Assembly: GCA_023445955.1 (NCBI GenBank)
Contig: JAEXJH010000010.1
Coordinates: forward strand, 1 to 19,724
Length of the DNA: 19,724 nt
Reading direction: 5' to 3'
DNA from: Pseudomonadota bacterium
GTDB taxonomy: Bacteria > Pseudomonadota > Alphaproteobacteria > Caulobacterales > Caulobacteraceae
Positions 7,701-14,788 of the stretch are shown here, one piece after another (position 1 is the first letter of the stretch; each line of letters begins with the position of its first letter). The translations under genes and the position numbers were made by a program. Below the pieces are notes generated by a model, which worked only from the letters and a program-made list of their open reading frames with translations, searched no databases and was not told the origin of the DNA.

Positions 7701-7843
7701 CCGGCGACGCTATTGCGGTCGCAGATCGCCAGCGCCTCGTAGCCGAGAGCGGCGGCCTGGTCGAACAGCTCGCCGGGCGAGGAGGCGCCGCGCAGCAGCG
7801 AAAAGTGGGACGCGCACTGCAGCTCGACATAGGCGCCACTCAT
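4706..7843 (-). CDS. dnaE2: Error-prone DNA polymerase DnaE2 (ImuC)
   Basis: This 1045-residue C-family polymerase has the DnaE2 architecture. An N-terminal PHP domain comes first ([17 protein letters not shown], residues 7-23), then the polymerase core with [10 protein letters not shown] (331-340) and the catalytic aspartates in [10 protein letters not shown] (371-380). [20 protein letters not shown] and a helix-hairpin-helix region follow, with an OB fold near the end (about 930-1015). In the family it performs mutagenic translesion synthesis with ImuA and ImuB after DNA damage; it is shorter than replicative DnaE and lacks the usual C-terminal tail. Its ATG shares ATGA with the imuB stop, so the two are translationally coupled. 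It is expected to be SOS-induced from the LexA site at 10057-10071. Confidence 0.96.
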   Translation of the reverse strand: MSGAYVELQCASHFSLLRGASSPGELFDQAAALGYEALAICDRNSVAGIVRAHVAAKATGVRLIIGCELALRDGTILVVLPTDRPAYSRLCRLLSLGKHRAGKGECDLDLDDVAVHAEGLIAILVPDKADDLCALQLKKVAAIFGANAHLALTLRRRPGDALRLYRLDQMARAAGVTPVATNRVLFHEPSRRMLQDVVTCIREGTTIDDVGFKRDRHADRYLKTPGEIERLFAKHLDAVAATASIAERCRFNLDELSYQYPSEVNEGRSPQETLERQTWEGAAARYPDGVPPEVQATLNHELKLIGIMGYAPYFLTVNSIVRFARSQDILCQGRGSAANSAVCYVLGITSIDPERNDLLFERFVSQERNEPPDIDVDFEHARRETVMQWIFDTYGRHRCALVAVVQRFRPRGAVRDVGKVLGLPEDMTKALSSQVWIFSREEIEEKHAADLGMDLSDRRLRLTLELAQQLLNTPRHFSQHPGGFVLTEDRLDELVPIEPAAMENRQIIEWDKDDIDELKFMKVDVLALGMLTCLQKGLALIAQHKGVHLQLATIPPEDPRTYAMIRKADTLGVFQIESRAQMAMLPRIKPRSFYDLVIEVAIVRPGPIQGDMVHPYLRRREGLEPVSYPTPELEKVLGKTLGVPLFQEQAMRVAIECAGFTPGEADQLRRAMATFKMTGGVTHFRDKLVGGMVARGYEQEYAEKTFSQLEGFGSYGFPESHAASFALLAYASSWLKCHHPDAFCAALLNSQPMGFYGVSQIVRDAVEHGVEVRPVCVNRSRWDCTLEPIDRDGRLAVRLGLRMIKGLVDEEAAILVAARGDQPYTSIDDLWRRSGLKPGMLGKLAEADAYLPSLRLHRREAMWAIKALRETALPLFDQPEASELNEPAPQLKAMTEGREIVEDYGNLGLSLRRHPLALLRADLTRQRRAPCRSVGEGRDGHFIQTAGLVLVRQRPGSAKGVMFITIEDESGVANLVIWPTLYEKQRRVILGASLLGVDGRIQREGDVVHLVAYKVHDLGDTLATLQSQSGDQGGMEWARKSRNFC

Positions 7844-9366
7844 GCGAAGATCCCCGCGATGAACCAGCGCTGGGTTCCAGTCGCCGGATCCTCGCCGTCG
7901 CCGTCGCGATAGAGCCAGAAGCGCTCTCCAGCATCGTCCTCGACCTGGTAGTAATCGCGCGATCGCGCCAGCTCAGCGTCGGCTTTCCACCATTCGCCAA
8001 ATACCCGCTCGGGCCCGTCGGCGCAGCGCACGCGACGGCGAACGCCGCGCCAGGTGAAGGCGGCCGGCGGCGCGTCCGGCAGCAGGGCCACGGTCTCGAC
8101 AGGCTCGGGCCGGGCAAAGAGCCGAGCGGGCCGCGGCCAATCCAGCGGCCAGGAAAAGTCCTCGACCGCCTCCAGCGCCGGCGCGGCGCGCACCGAGCGC
8201 TCGGGCAGATCGCTTTCCGCCGAAGCCAGGCGATAGACTTGGCCAGCGCCCAGGCGATTGGTCAGGGTGTCAACCAGGGCCGACAGGTCGGTGGGCGCAT
8301 CGCTGTCGCCCAGGCTCTCGGTCTGCTTGAACACTAGAGACTCCGCTCCAGGCGCGGCGAGGATGATCTTCTCCACGCCAAAGCCAGGATCGACGTTTTC
8401 GAGCTTTTCGCAGAGCAGCCGCGCCAAACGCTTGGCGTCCCGGGTCGGCGCGGCCATGGCGATCCTGGCCGTCTCGGTGCGATTGTCGACCCGGACGAAA
8501 TAGGCGTCCAGGCGTCGTGCGCCGAGGCTGACGGCTTCCAGCGCCGCGCAGAGTTCGGCCACCAGCTGGGTGAGGTATCGCGCCATGGTCTCTGGCGCGC
8601 CGATCGGCTCGGCGAAGGCGCGCCGGGCCGTCAGGGTCTCTGGCGCCATGACAGGCTCGATCGGCTCGGCGTGCCGCCCGAAAGCCTGGTCCAGTCGCCG
8701 CACAGGGGCGTAGCCGACGCGATGGGCCAACGGTCCCTTGGGCGTGGCCTCCAGCTCGCCAATGGTGTCGAAACCCAGTCGCCCCAGGGCTTCGATCTTG
8801 GAGACCGGCAGCCGCAGCGCCGAGATCGGCAATCCGGAGATCACCCGTCCGATGACCCCTGGTTCGACCACGAAGATCGCCCGGCGGCTATAGCGCGCCA
8901 GGGCATGGGCCGCGCCCCAGGTGTCGGCGATGGCGATTTGCGACTGCAGCCCGACCTTCTCGAGCCGGGCCCGGATGTCGATCAGCATCTTCTCCTCGCC
9001 GCCGCGCAAGTGAGCCGCGCCCGTCGCGTCGATCACCAGGCCGTCGGGAGCATCGGCCGCCGCGACGGGCGAATAGAGGCGCTGGGCCCATAGCGCCAAG
9101 CGATCCAGCGCGGCGGCGTCGCCGGCCGTGTCGAGATCATGGAGCAAAAGGCCAGGCACCATGGCCGTTGCCTGGGCGACGGCCTGGCCGACGCGCAGGC
9201 CAGCTTCGGCCGCGGCCGTATTGAGGCTGGCCAAGGCGCGGCGGCGCCCCACCCGTCCGACCATGACGACCGGGACGTCAGGCGGCGGCGCGCTCTTGCC
9301 CAGGCTGCGGCGAAGCCGATCGGTCGGCCATTGCGGCAGGAAGACGGAGATGACCCTTGGCGTCAC
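7840..9366 (-). CDS. imuB: ImuB, catalytically inactive Y-family polymerase-like protein
   Basis: From GTG 9366 the product is 508 residues. It has the Y-family (DinB-like) layout: a palm/fingers region, a helix-hairpin-helix segment around [20 protein letters not shown] (about 190-210) and a little-finger-like domain, then the ImuB-specific C-terminal region ending [11 protein letters not shown]. The N-terminal strand reads [13 protein letters not shown] where active polymerases have the metal-binding DMDAFF motif, so it should not polymerise. In the family it is the hub linking ImuA, DnaE2 and the sliding clamp; QTESLG (near residue 355) is only a possible degenerate clamp motif. The start overlaps imuA by 89 bp. 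A TTG at 9420 is an alternative, but the family N-terminus fits GTG 9366. Confidence 0.93.
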   Translation of the reverse strand: MTPRVISVFLPQWPTDRLRRSLGKSAPPPDVPVVMVGRVGRRRALASLNTAAAEAGLRVGQAVAQATAMVPGLLLHDLDTAGDAAALDRLALWAQRLYSPVAAADAPDGLVIDATGAAHLRGGEEKMLIDIRARLEKVGLQSQIAIADTWGAAHALARYSRRAIFVVEPGVIGRVISGLPISALRLPVSKIEALGRLGFDTIGELEATPKGPLAHRVGYAPVRRLDQAFGRHAEPIEPVMAPETLTARRAFAEPIGAPETMARYLTQLVAELCAALEAVSLGARRLDAYFVRVDNRTETARIAMAAPTRDAKRLARLLCEKLENVDPGFGVEKIILAAPGAESLVFKQTESLGDSDAPTDLSALVDTLTNRLGAGQVYRLASAESDLPERSVRAAPALEAVEDFSWPLDWPRPARLFARPEPVETVALLPDAPPAAFTWRGVRRRVRCADGPERVFGEWWKADAELARSRDYYQVEDDAGERFWLYRDGDGEDPATGTQRWFIAGIFA

Positions 9367-10039
9367 AGGCTTCAATCTCGATGTCGAAAGCTTCGCCGGC
9401 GCGGCAACGCAACAGTTCAAGGAGCCAGCGGGGACGACCCACGCCAGCGGTTGGAAGAGGAGAGGAGGGGAGGGCTGAAACCCTCCACCGCGTGGCGGCC
9501 GCCGTGGGCTGGCCCAGGTCCGCTGCGTCCGCGATGCGCCGCCATCTTCGGATCGCGATCGCCATCTGACCGCTCTTCTCCGCCGCCAGCTGCAGTCGCC
9601 GCGAGGCGGTCATCGAGAGCTTGGCGACCTCTCCGACCACGCCGGCCAGACCGCGATACTTCAGGCCTTCTTCCATTGCGCCCAGGATCGCGGCCTCGTC
9701 GCCGGCCTCAGCGAAGATCACGCGCTTGGGCGGCAAGCCGGCCTGGGCCAAGGCCGGCGCAAAGAGATCGCGTTGGCGCAGGCACCAGAGCACAGGGCCA
9801 TCGGCCCGCGCCAAGATGCCGGCCGCGAAGCTCGCCGCGGCGGCGCCGTGCAGGGCTCCTTCCGCGCCGCCGGCGACCTCATGCAGCGCGCCCATCGCCA
9901 GTCCATGTCCTGGCAGACGCTCATCGATCGCCCCTACACCGAAAGGCAAGACCCGGCCGGTCGCGCAGTCGGCCAGTTCGATCAGGCGGACCTGACGTCG
10001 AAGCGCGTCGAGCGCAGCAAGGGAACGATGAAGGGACAT
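9278..10039 (-). CDS. imuA: ImuA, SOS mutasome protein (RecA/SulA-like)
   Basis: From ATG 10039 the product is 253 residues. It begins SLHRSLAALDALRRQVRLIE, followed by VLPFGVGAIDERLPGHGLAMGALHEVAGGA, the typical ImuA opening that resembles a RecA core without a proper Walker A motif. The middle carries LWCLRQRDLFAPALAQAGL and the end has WLLELLRCRAGEAFDIEIEA and [10 protein letters not shown]. ImuA acts with ImuB and DnaE2 in damage-induced mutagenesis and is thought to modulate RecA. The reading frame is open for 62 codons upstream of ATG 10039, but that part would cross the LexA box and promoter, so the internal ATG was chosen. No strong ribosome site is seen. Confidence 0.92.
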   Translation of the reverse strand: MSLHRSLAALDALRRQVRLIELADCATGRVLPFGVGAIDERLPGHGLAMGALHEVAGGAEGALHGAAAASFAAGILARADGPVLWCLRQRDLFAPALAQAGLPPKRVIFAEAGDEAAILGAMEEGLKYRGLAGVVGEVAKLSMTASRRLQLAAEKSGQMAIAIRRWRRIADAADLGQPTAAATRWRVSALPSSPLPTAGVGRPRWLLELLRCRAGEAFDIEIEACDAKGHLRLPAAMADRSASPQPGQERAAA

Positions 10040-10056
10040 AAGCACCAAACGGAGGA

Positions 10057-10071
10057 GTTCTATCTTTGTTC
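10057..10071 (-). promoter_or_regulatory. LexA (SOS) box of the imuA-imuB-dnaE2 operon
   Basis: GTTC-tatcttt-GTTC is an exact match to the alphaproteobacterial LexA site GTTC-N7-GTTC. It lies 18 to 32 nt upstream of the imuA ATG. A TTGACT (10092-10087) upstream is a candidate -35, and GATAGAAC (10064-10057, leftward) resembles a Caulobacter-type -10, although the spacing between them is long. LexA bound here would block the start of transcription. Confidence 0.9.
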
Positions 10072-10245
10072 TCTCCTGGCCCGGGGAGTCAACGCAGGGT
10101 GCGTCCGGGTTTGGCGTCCAAGCTTGGCGATTCATCTGACGGCGTAAGGGCTTGGGCGGATTCAAATATTTTTTGTCGCAGGCGCCGCAAGAACGGGTTG
10201 CGAAGTAGCTGGAGCAACAACCCAAGCCCGTCCTAGGCTTTGCCC

Positions 10246-10476
10246 ATGGATGAATTGCAGCAACGGATCTTGGCGGCTGAAACCGTCATCATCGAATTGA
10301 CCCCATGGATCGACGAAGGCGCGGTCAGCGACGCGATCGCGTCGATCCGCTCCGGTCTGGAGGGATCGATTAGCGAGGATGAACGCATCATCCGCCTGCA
10401 GGCGCTGGAACTGCTCCAGGACGGGCGTCGACGCTACGCGGGCCCGCAGCTTGGCGTCTGGTTGCGGGCGACCTAG
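10246..10476 (+). CDS. Hypothetical small acidic helical protein
   Basis: I do not recognise the family. From ATG 10246 the product is 76 residues: DELQQRILAAETVIIELTPW, IDEGAVSDAIASIRSGLEG, SEDERIIRLQALELLQDGRR, and RYAGPQLGVWLRAT at the end. It looks like a small three-helix soluble protein. The frame has good third-position GC. A TTG two codons upstream is a possible alternative start, and no ribosome site is obvious. It diverges from imuA with about 200 bp between the starts, so it might share the SOS-regulated region, but no second LexA site is seen for it. Its TAG overlaps the TAG of the leftward ligase gene by two bases. Confidence 0.68.
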   Translation: MDELQQRILAAETVIIELTPWIDEGAVSDAIASIRSGLEGSISEDERIIRLQALELLQDGRRRYAGPQLGVWLRAT

Positions 10477-11465
10477 CCGAGGGTCTCGAACACAACGTCG
10501 CGAGGATCCTTGTCTTCGCGCAGGCCCTTGTAGCTGGCCTGGCGAAGTTTGCCGCTGTTGGTCCATTCGGCGATCTCGACATTGGCGACCAGGATCGGCT
10601 TGACCCAGTGGATGTCGGAGGTCTTGCTCGGCGCGCCGGACGCATAGGGACTGACGTCGGATCGCGCCGCGCCCAGTCTCGGAAGCAGCTCCGCCATGCT
10701 CTTGGCCGTGAAGCCCGTGCCCACGGACCCGGAATAGACGAACTTCCCATCCCGATAGACGCCGGTCAGCAGGCCGGTGAACCTTGAGCCTTCGGTCTTC
10801 CAACCGCCGATCACCACCTCCAGGGCCGGACGACACTTCGCCTTGGTCCAGCTGCCGTCCTTGCCGGGCCGATAGGGCGCGTTCAGCCGCTTGGAGACGA
10901 TGCCTTCCAGACCCATCTTGCAGGCGCTCAAATGCAGGTCGCGCCCTGCTCCAGGCAGCGGCTCGACAAGACGGATCGGCGGCGGCAGGTCCAGGTCCGC
11001 CAGCGCGGCCGATAGCCGATCGCGACGATCCGACAACGGCAGATCCCGGAGATCACGCCCCTCAAGCCAAGGCGCGTCGAAGACGAAGAACACCAGGCGG
11101 TCGATCGTGCCGCGCTGGATGTCCGACTTCAGGGTCGAGAAGTTTGGATGTCCCTTGGCGTCCATGGCGCACAGCTCGCCGTCATAGATCCCGTCGGGAA
11201 GATCGGCGACCTCGGCCGACATGGCGGCGAACTTGTCGGTCCAGTCGAAGAGGTTGCGGGTTCGCCAGCGGGCCTGGCCCTTGGTCATGCGCAGCTGCAT
11301 TCGGTAGCCGTCGAACTTGACTTCGTGCAGCCAACCCTCCCCGGCCGGCGGGGCCGCCACCAACTTGCAAAATTGGAAGGGCACGAAGTCGGGCATGATC
11401 GCCTTGCTCGGCGCGCGGCGCCCGCGCGGGGCCGCAGGTTCTATCGAGAGGGTAGGGGCGGGCAT
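10473..11465 (-). CDS. Stand-alone ATP-dependent DNA ligase of the LigD type
   Basis: From ATG 11465 (ribosome site GGAGA 8 nt upstream) the product is 330 residues, the size of a single ligase module: an adenylation domain plus OB fold. The motifs are motif I EVKFDGYR with the catalytic lysine at 50, IYDGELCAMD (motif III region), FFVFDAPWL, EGIVSKR (motif IV) and WTKAKC (motif V). The OB fold begins VVIGGWKTEGSRFTGLLTGV. It seals DNA nicks using ATP. The phosphoesterase and primase-polymerase domains of full LigD are absent, and no Ku gene is in the window, so a role in end-joining or in repair of nicks is open. An upstream in-frame extension of 51 codons has no family resemblance and was rejected. 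Confidence 0.92.
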   Translation of the reverse strand: MPAPTLSIEPAAPRGRRAPSKAIMPDFVPFQFCKLVAAPPAGEGWLHEVKFDGYRMQLRMTKGQARWRTRNLFDWTDKFAAMSAEVADLPDGIYDGELCAMDAKGHPNFSTLKSDIQRGTIDRLVFFVFDAPWLEGRDLRDLPLSDRRDRLSAALADLDLPPPIRLVEPLPGAGRDLHLSACKMGLEGIVSKRLNAPYRPGKDGSWTKAKCRPALEVVIGGWKTEGSRFTGLLTGVYRDGKFVYSGSVGTGFTAKSMAELLPRLGAARSDVSPYASGAPSKTSDIHWVKPILVANVEIAEWTNSGKLRQASYKGLREDKDPRDVVFETLG

Positions 11466-11635
11466 GGCCCGGTCTCCGTGCGGCGAGGAGCGCCAAGGCG
11501 GACTCAACGACTCCCCAGGACGCCCGTTCCGCCCGCGAACCCATTGGCGCGTTTCATCTATTTCAATCCGGCAGCAGCCAAATTGCCTGCCAGCGATTAG
11601 CGTTGCACCTTGGATCACCGGGAGCCTGAAGCCGC

Positions 11636-12115
11636 ATGATTATCGCCCTGCGTCACGCCGTGGTCTGTGACCACGCGCAATATTCACCGACAGGGCAGCT
11701 GACCTTCATTGGCGTGGCCGGCGACGCCTTCGTCGTCGATGTCATCCCGACGGCGCGGCAGGTTTGGCTTGGCATCAGCATGGATCTTGATGGATCGGAA
11801 TCCATCGTAACGCTCCGCGTCGAAGCGCCGGACTATGACCATGCGCTGACGATCACCGTACCGGCTGGACCGACCAACACCTCGTTCATGCTCCCAGTGA
11901 CCGTCCCCGCCGGCGATCGCGGGGAATTTATCGTATCGCTGACCAATGCCGGCGGTCCTGAGCGCCAGTTCGCGCAGCGGTGGCGGTTAGACGCCGAGGA
12001 GGGCGCGGACCGATTGGCGGCAGGCGAGGCCGCGGTCGTCGTCAAGGCAGCGAACGCGGCGTCGGCGGCCGTCTTTGCCCAGATAGCCGCACAACAAGCC
12101 GCGGCGCGCCACTAG
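11636..12115 (+). CDS. Hypothetical protein, 159 residues, possible DUF6941-like domain
   Basis: The N-terminal half reads ALRHAVVCDHAQYSPTGQLT then FIGVAGDAFVVDVIPTARQV, with several beta strands following (RVEAPDYDHALTITVPAG, MLPVTVPAGDRGEFIVSL). This pattern, with an early Cys-Asp and a Gly-Gln/Lys-Leu turn before IG, recalls small beta-sandwich domains annotated DUF6941, but I cannot confirm it. The C-terminal 35 residues are an Ala-rich helix (EAAVVVKAANAASAAVFAQI). No signal peptide is present, so it should be cytoplasmic. The gene diverges from the ligase across about 170 bp and converges on arsN1 with a 16-bp gap. GGGAG lies rather far (about 13 nt) before the ATG. Confidence 0.72.
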   Translation: MIIALRHAVVCDHAQYSPTGQLTFIGVAGDAFVVDVIPTARQVWLGISMDLDGSESIVTLRVEAPDYDHALTITVPAGPTNTSFMLPVTVPAGDRGEFIVSLTNAGGPERQFAQRWRLDAEEGADRLAAGEAAVVVKAANAASAAVFAQIAAQQAAARH

Positions 12116-12131
12116 GCCGGGAGGGTAGGCC

Positions 12132-12641
12132 TCAATCGAGATTGCCTTCCAACAGACGCTCGACCGCCACCACGTCGCGCCAGACGCCGTCCAGCTTGCC
12201 GTGCCTTTCATGGACACCGACCTCTCTGAAGCCCACGGACTTCAGGAGCGCCAGGCTAGCCTTGTTCTCGACGAAAACCCGCGAGAGCAACTTCCAGAAC
12301 CCGGCCCGGGCGGCCGCCTCGATTAAGGCGACCATGGCGACGGCGCCGACGCCCTGGCCCCGATTGACCCGCCGGACATAAACGGAGAACTCGGCGATGC
12401 CGGCATAGCAGCAGCGATCGGCGTAAGAAAATGTCGCGGCGTAACCGACGATCTGGCCGGCCTGGTTGATCACCACGATGACGGGGTGCCGACCATCGAA
12501 CCATCCAAGGATCTGATCGACAGAACGCGACGACGTTTCGAACGTGGCGATGCGGTCGGCGATCCCCTCGTTATAGATCTCGACGATCGCGGGCGCGTCG
12601 GCGGCAGTAGCTGCCCGCGTTGTCAGGTCCGAATGGCTCAT
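12132..12641 (-). CDS. arsN1: GNAT N-acetyltransferase, ArsN1-type
   Basis: This 169-residue GNAT-fold acetyltransferase resembles the ArsN1/PAT group. The features are [20 protein letters not shown] (residues 8-27), RIATFET (30-36), [15 protein letters not shown] (77-91), the acetyl-CoA pyrophosphate motif RGQGVG (94-99), [14 protein letters not shown] and [20 protein letters not shown]. Members acetylate phosphinothricin-like amino groups, and ArsN1 detoxifies the arsenical antibiotic arsinothricin using acetyl-CoA. Position supports the arsenic assignment: its ATG shares ATGA with the arsH stop, so it is translated with arsH, directly beside arsR-arsC-arsB. A phosphinothricin or methionine-sulfone acetyltransferase activity is the main alternative. 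The exact substrate is inferred from context. Confidence 0.85.
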   Translation of the reverse strand: MSHSDLTTRAATAADAPAIVEIYNEGIADRIATFETSSRSVDQILGWFDGRHPVIVVINQAGQIVGYAATFSYADRCCYAGIAEFSVYVRRVNRGQGVGAVAMVALIEAAARAGFWKLLSRVFVENKASLALLKSVGFREVGVHERHGKLDGVWRDVVAVERLLEGNLD

Positions 12642-13381
12642 GCGGTTTGGGCCTTCAGGGCTTCGTGGCTCATCGCCGCCGCGCCCAGCTCGACATGCTG
12701 GGCAATGCGTCCGTTGGCTTTTCGCTCGCTATAGCGATCGACCAGGTAGTCTGCCCGATCGCGCGTCAACAGCGTGAACTTCACCAGCTCCTCCATCACA
12801 TCGACCACGCGGTCGTAGTAAGCCGACGGCTTCATGCGGTCGTGCTCGTCGAACTCCTTGTAGGCCATGGCGACTGATGACTGGTTGGGGATGGTGATCA
12901 TCCGCATCCAGCGGCCCAAGAGCCGCAGGGTGTTGACTGCGTTGAACGACTGAGAGCCGCCGCTGACTTGCATGACCGCTAGGGTGCGCCCCTGAGTCGG
13001 GCGCACGCTGCCGATCTCCAGCGGGATCCAGTCGATCTGGGCCTTCATGATCCCGCTGATCGCCCCATGCCGTTCGGGGCTGCACCAGACCTGGCCCTCG
13101 GACCATTGGGATAGCGCCCGAAGTTCCTGCACCTTGGGGTGATCGGGGCCCGTGGCGTCGGGAAGCGGCAGGTCGCGCGGATCGAAGATCCGGGTCTCGC
13201 AGCCGAGTTGCTCCAGGATGCGGGCCGCTTCCTGGGTCAGCAGGCGGCTGAACGAGCGTTCCCGCAGGGAGCCGTAGAGCAGCAGAATGCGAGGCGGATG
13301 GGTGAAAGGCGTCGTGACGTTCAGCCAGCCCAGGTCGATCGGCGCCAGGAACTGCGGCTCAAGGGCGGGAAACTCGGTCAT
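12638..13381 (-). CDS. arsH: Arsenical resistance flavoprotein ArsH
   Basis: This 247-residue NADPH-dependent FMN reductase of the flavodoxin-like fold matches ArsH closely. The motifs are [18 protein letters not shown] with the FMN phosphate loop (residues 31-48), [29 protein letters not shown] (99-118) and [20 protein letters not shown]. ArsH oxidises toxic trivalent organoarsenicals to less toxic pentavalent forms and may also relieve oxidative stress. The start ATG 13381 has GGAG about 9 nt upstream; an in-frame codon 27 residues earlier lies inside the arsR operator and was rejected. It diverges from arsR and leads the arsH-arsN1 pair, so both arms are probably controlled by ArsR at 13419-13436. 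Confidence 0.95.
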   Translation of the reverse strand: MTEFPALEPQFLAPIDLGWLNVTTPFTHPPRILLLYGSLRERSFSRLLTQEAARILEQLGCETRIFDPRDLPLPDATGPDHPKVQELRALSQWSEGQVWCSPERHGAISGIMKAQIDWIPLEIGSVRPTQGRTLAVMQVSGGSQSFNAVNTLRLLGRWMRMITIPNQSSVAMAYKEFDEHDRMKPSAYYDRVVDVMEELVKFTLLTRDRADYLVDRYSERKANGRIAQHVELGAAAMSHEALKAQTA

Positions 13382-13403
13382 GCAAGCGACTCCAACATCG
13401 TCA

Positions 13404-13438
13404 TTGATCCGTCTCATATTTCCAGCATATTGGAAACA
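13404..13438. promoter_or_regulatory. Divergent arsR/arsH control region with ArsR-type dyad
   Basis: A dyad TTTCCA-gcatat-TGGAAA (13419-13436) lies one base before the arsR start codon. Rightward, TTGATC (13404-13409) and CATATT (13426-13431) with a 16-bp spacer could be the arsR promoter, which would put +1 at about 13438, the A of the ATG. ArsR on the dyad would then block transcription directly and could also limit arsH. The dyad is clear; the promoter elements are weak. Confidence 0.7.
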
Positions 13439-13809
13439 TGGAATCGAAAGCCGCTGCCGCAAGCCTGTCCGCCCTCGGCCATGAGGGCCGTCTGGCCATC
13501 TTCCGCCTGCTGGTGAAGGCCGGACCTGCTGGCGTATCGGCCGGCGACATCGCCCGCCGCCTCGAAGTGATCCCCAACACGCTGTCGGCCAATCTCAATG
13601 TGCTCTCCCACGCCGGGCTGATCGTCTCGCGGCGGTTGGGGCGCTCAATCATCTACAGCGCCGACTACGCGGCTATGAGCGGCCTTCTCGGCTTCCTGAT
13701 GGAAGACTGTTGCAACGGAAATCCGGAAATTTGCGCGCCGTTGGGCGACATCGTCGCCAAGGCCGCCGACTGCGATGGAACCTGCCTTAGCGAACTGGAG
13801 ACGGCATGA
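13438..13809 (+). CDS. arsR: Arsenic-responsive repressor ArsR
   Basis: This 123-residue ArsR/SmtB winged-helix repressor starts [20 protein letters not shown] (residues 10-29). The recognition helix region is [29 protein letters not shown] (34-62) and the wing is [13 protein letters not shown]. The metalloid site differs from the E. coli type (CVC in helix alpha-3): here cysteines cluster at 91, 92 and 99 near the C-terminus, as in the Acidithiobacillus-type ArsR, with two more at 112 and 116. Binding of As(III) there should release the operator at 13419-13436. The ATG lies immediately after the dyad without a ribosome site, suggesting leaderless translation. The stop shares ATGA with the first arsC. 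Confidence 0.94.
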   Translation: MESKAAAASLSALGHEGRLAIFRLLVKAGPAGVSAGDIARRLEVIPNTLSANLNVLSHAGLIVSRRLGRSIIYSADYAAMSGLLGFLMEDCCNGNPEICAPLGDIVAKAADCDGTCLSELETA

Positions 13810-14344
13810 CCGACGACACCCAGCACCGCCCGCTCAACGTCCTCTTCCTCTGCACGCACAATTCTGCGCGCTCGGTCATGGCCGAATGCATCATGAACCG
13901 GGTCGGCGGCGGGCGCTTCAAGGCCTATTCCGCCGGCTCGACGCCCAGCGGGGTCCTCGATCCCGCGCGGTCAGCCTGCTGCAGCACTTGAACTACAAGA
14001 CTGACGACCTGCGCTCCAAGGCCTGGGATGAGTTCGCGATCCTGAACAATCCGGACGCCCCCGACCTCGATTTCGTGTTCACCGTTTGCGACAACGCCGC
14101 CGGCGAGGTCTGCCCGATCTGGCCAGGCCAGCCGATGACGGCGCACTGGGGCATCCCCAACCCGGGCTCGACCCATGGCACCGAAGCGGAGGTCGCTCTG
14201 GCGTTCGCCGATGCTTATCGCCAGCTCAACAGCCGCATCACGCTCTTTTGCGCGTTGCCCATGGCTTCGCTGGACCGCCTTTCGCTGCAGCGCCGTCTCG
14301 ACGAGATCGGCAAGTCCAACGCGCCCGACACCTCCGTCGCCTGA
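13806..14344 (+). pseudogene. arsC: Thioredoxin-type arsenate reductase ArsC, frameshifted
   Basis: The gene starts well: [20 protein letters not shown] (residues 10-29) holds the low-molecular-weight phosphatase loop with the catalytic Cys16, followed by [14 protein letters not shown]. The frame then changes near 13962-13967, where GATCCCGCGCGG lacks one C, and a stop follows at 13989-13991. The remainder continues in another frame as [20 protein letters not shown], then VFTVCDNAAGEVCPIWPGQP and AHWGIPNPGSTHGTEAEVAL, with the two resolving-type cysteines in place, up to a stop at 14342-14344. One extra base would restore a 179-residue arsenate reductase. As read, it cannot make an active enzyme unless frameshifting occurs. 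It could be a true mutation tolerated because a second arsC follows, or a sequencing error. Confidence 0.9.
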
Positions 14345-14374
14345 ACCCCGTCGCTTTGTTTTTCCTGGTGAGCC

Positions 14375-14788
14375 ATGTCTGACGCCGATTTTCCGATAGT
14401 CATCTTCCACAACCCTGCCTGTGGCACCTCACGCAACGTTGTGGCGATGGTCGAGGCGGCCGGCTACGCGCCGAGAGTGATCGAGTATCTGAAGGCCGGC
14501 TGGGGCCACGACCAACTGCGGGAGCTGGCCAGCGAGGCGGGCCTGACCTTCCGCCAGTTGATGCGCGAGAAGGGCACCCCCGCCGCCGAACTCGGCCTGT
14601 CGGACGTTAAGGCCAGCGAGGAAGAGATCCTCGACGCCATGGTCGCCCATCCGATCCTGGTCAACCGGCCGATCGTGGTCACGCCCAAGGGGGTGAAGCT
14701 CTGCCGCCCCTCCGAGGTCGTGCTCGATCTACTCGACCGCAAGCCGGCGAGTTTCACCAAGGAAGACGGCGAAGTCGTCGTCCTGTGA
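14375..14788 (+). CDS. arsC: Glutaredoxin-dependent arsenate reductase ArsC
   Basis: This 137-residue ArsC of the Spx/thioredoxin-like fold is unrelated to the preceding arsenate reductase. The active-site motif is [11 protein letters not shown] with the catalytic Cys16. [36 protein letters not shown] and [25 protein letters not shown] follow, the last carrying the arginines expected to bind arsenate. It reduces As(V) to As(III) with glutathione and glutaredoxin, making the substrate for ArsB. Its length is normal. Its stop overlaps the arsB start (GTGA), so reductase and pump are coupled. It is probably the working arsenate reductase of this operon, since the first one is frameshifted. Confidence 0.95.
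   Translation: MSDADFPIVIFHNPACGTSRNVVAMVEAAGYAPRVIEYLKAGWGHDQLRELASEAGLTFRQLMREKGTPAAELGLSDVKASEEEILDAMVAHPILVNRPIVVTPKGVKLCRPSEVVLDLLDRKPASFTKEDGEVVVL

Noticed and set aside
10040..10225. Extended imuA start 62 codons upstream
   Set aside because: The extension would translate through the LexA box and promoter and has no family resemblance.
11526..11540. GTTC-N7-GAAC upstream of the ligase as a LexA box
   Set aside because: The alphaproteobacterial LexA site is a direct repeat, GTTC-N7-GTTC. This is an inverted form in a GC-rich context and is likely chance.
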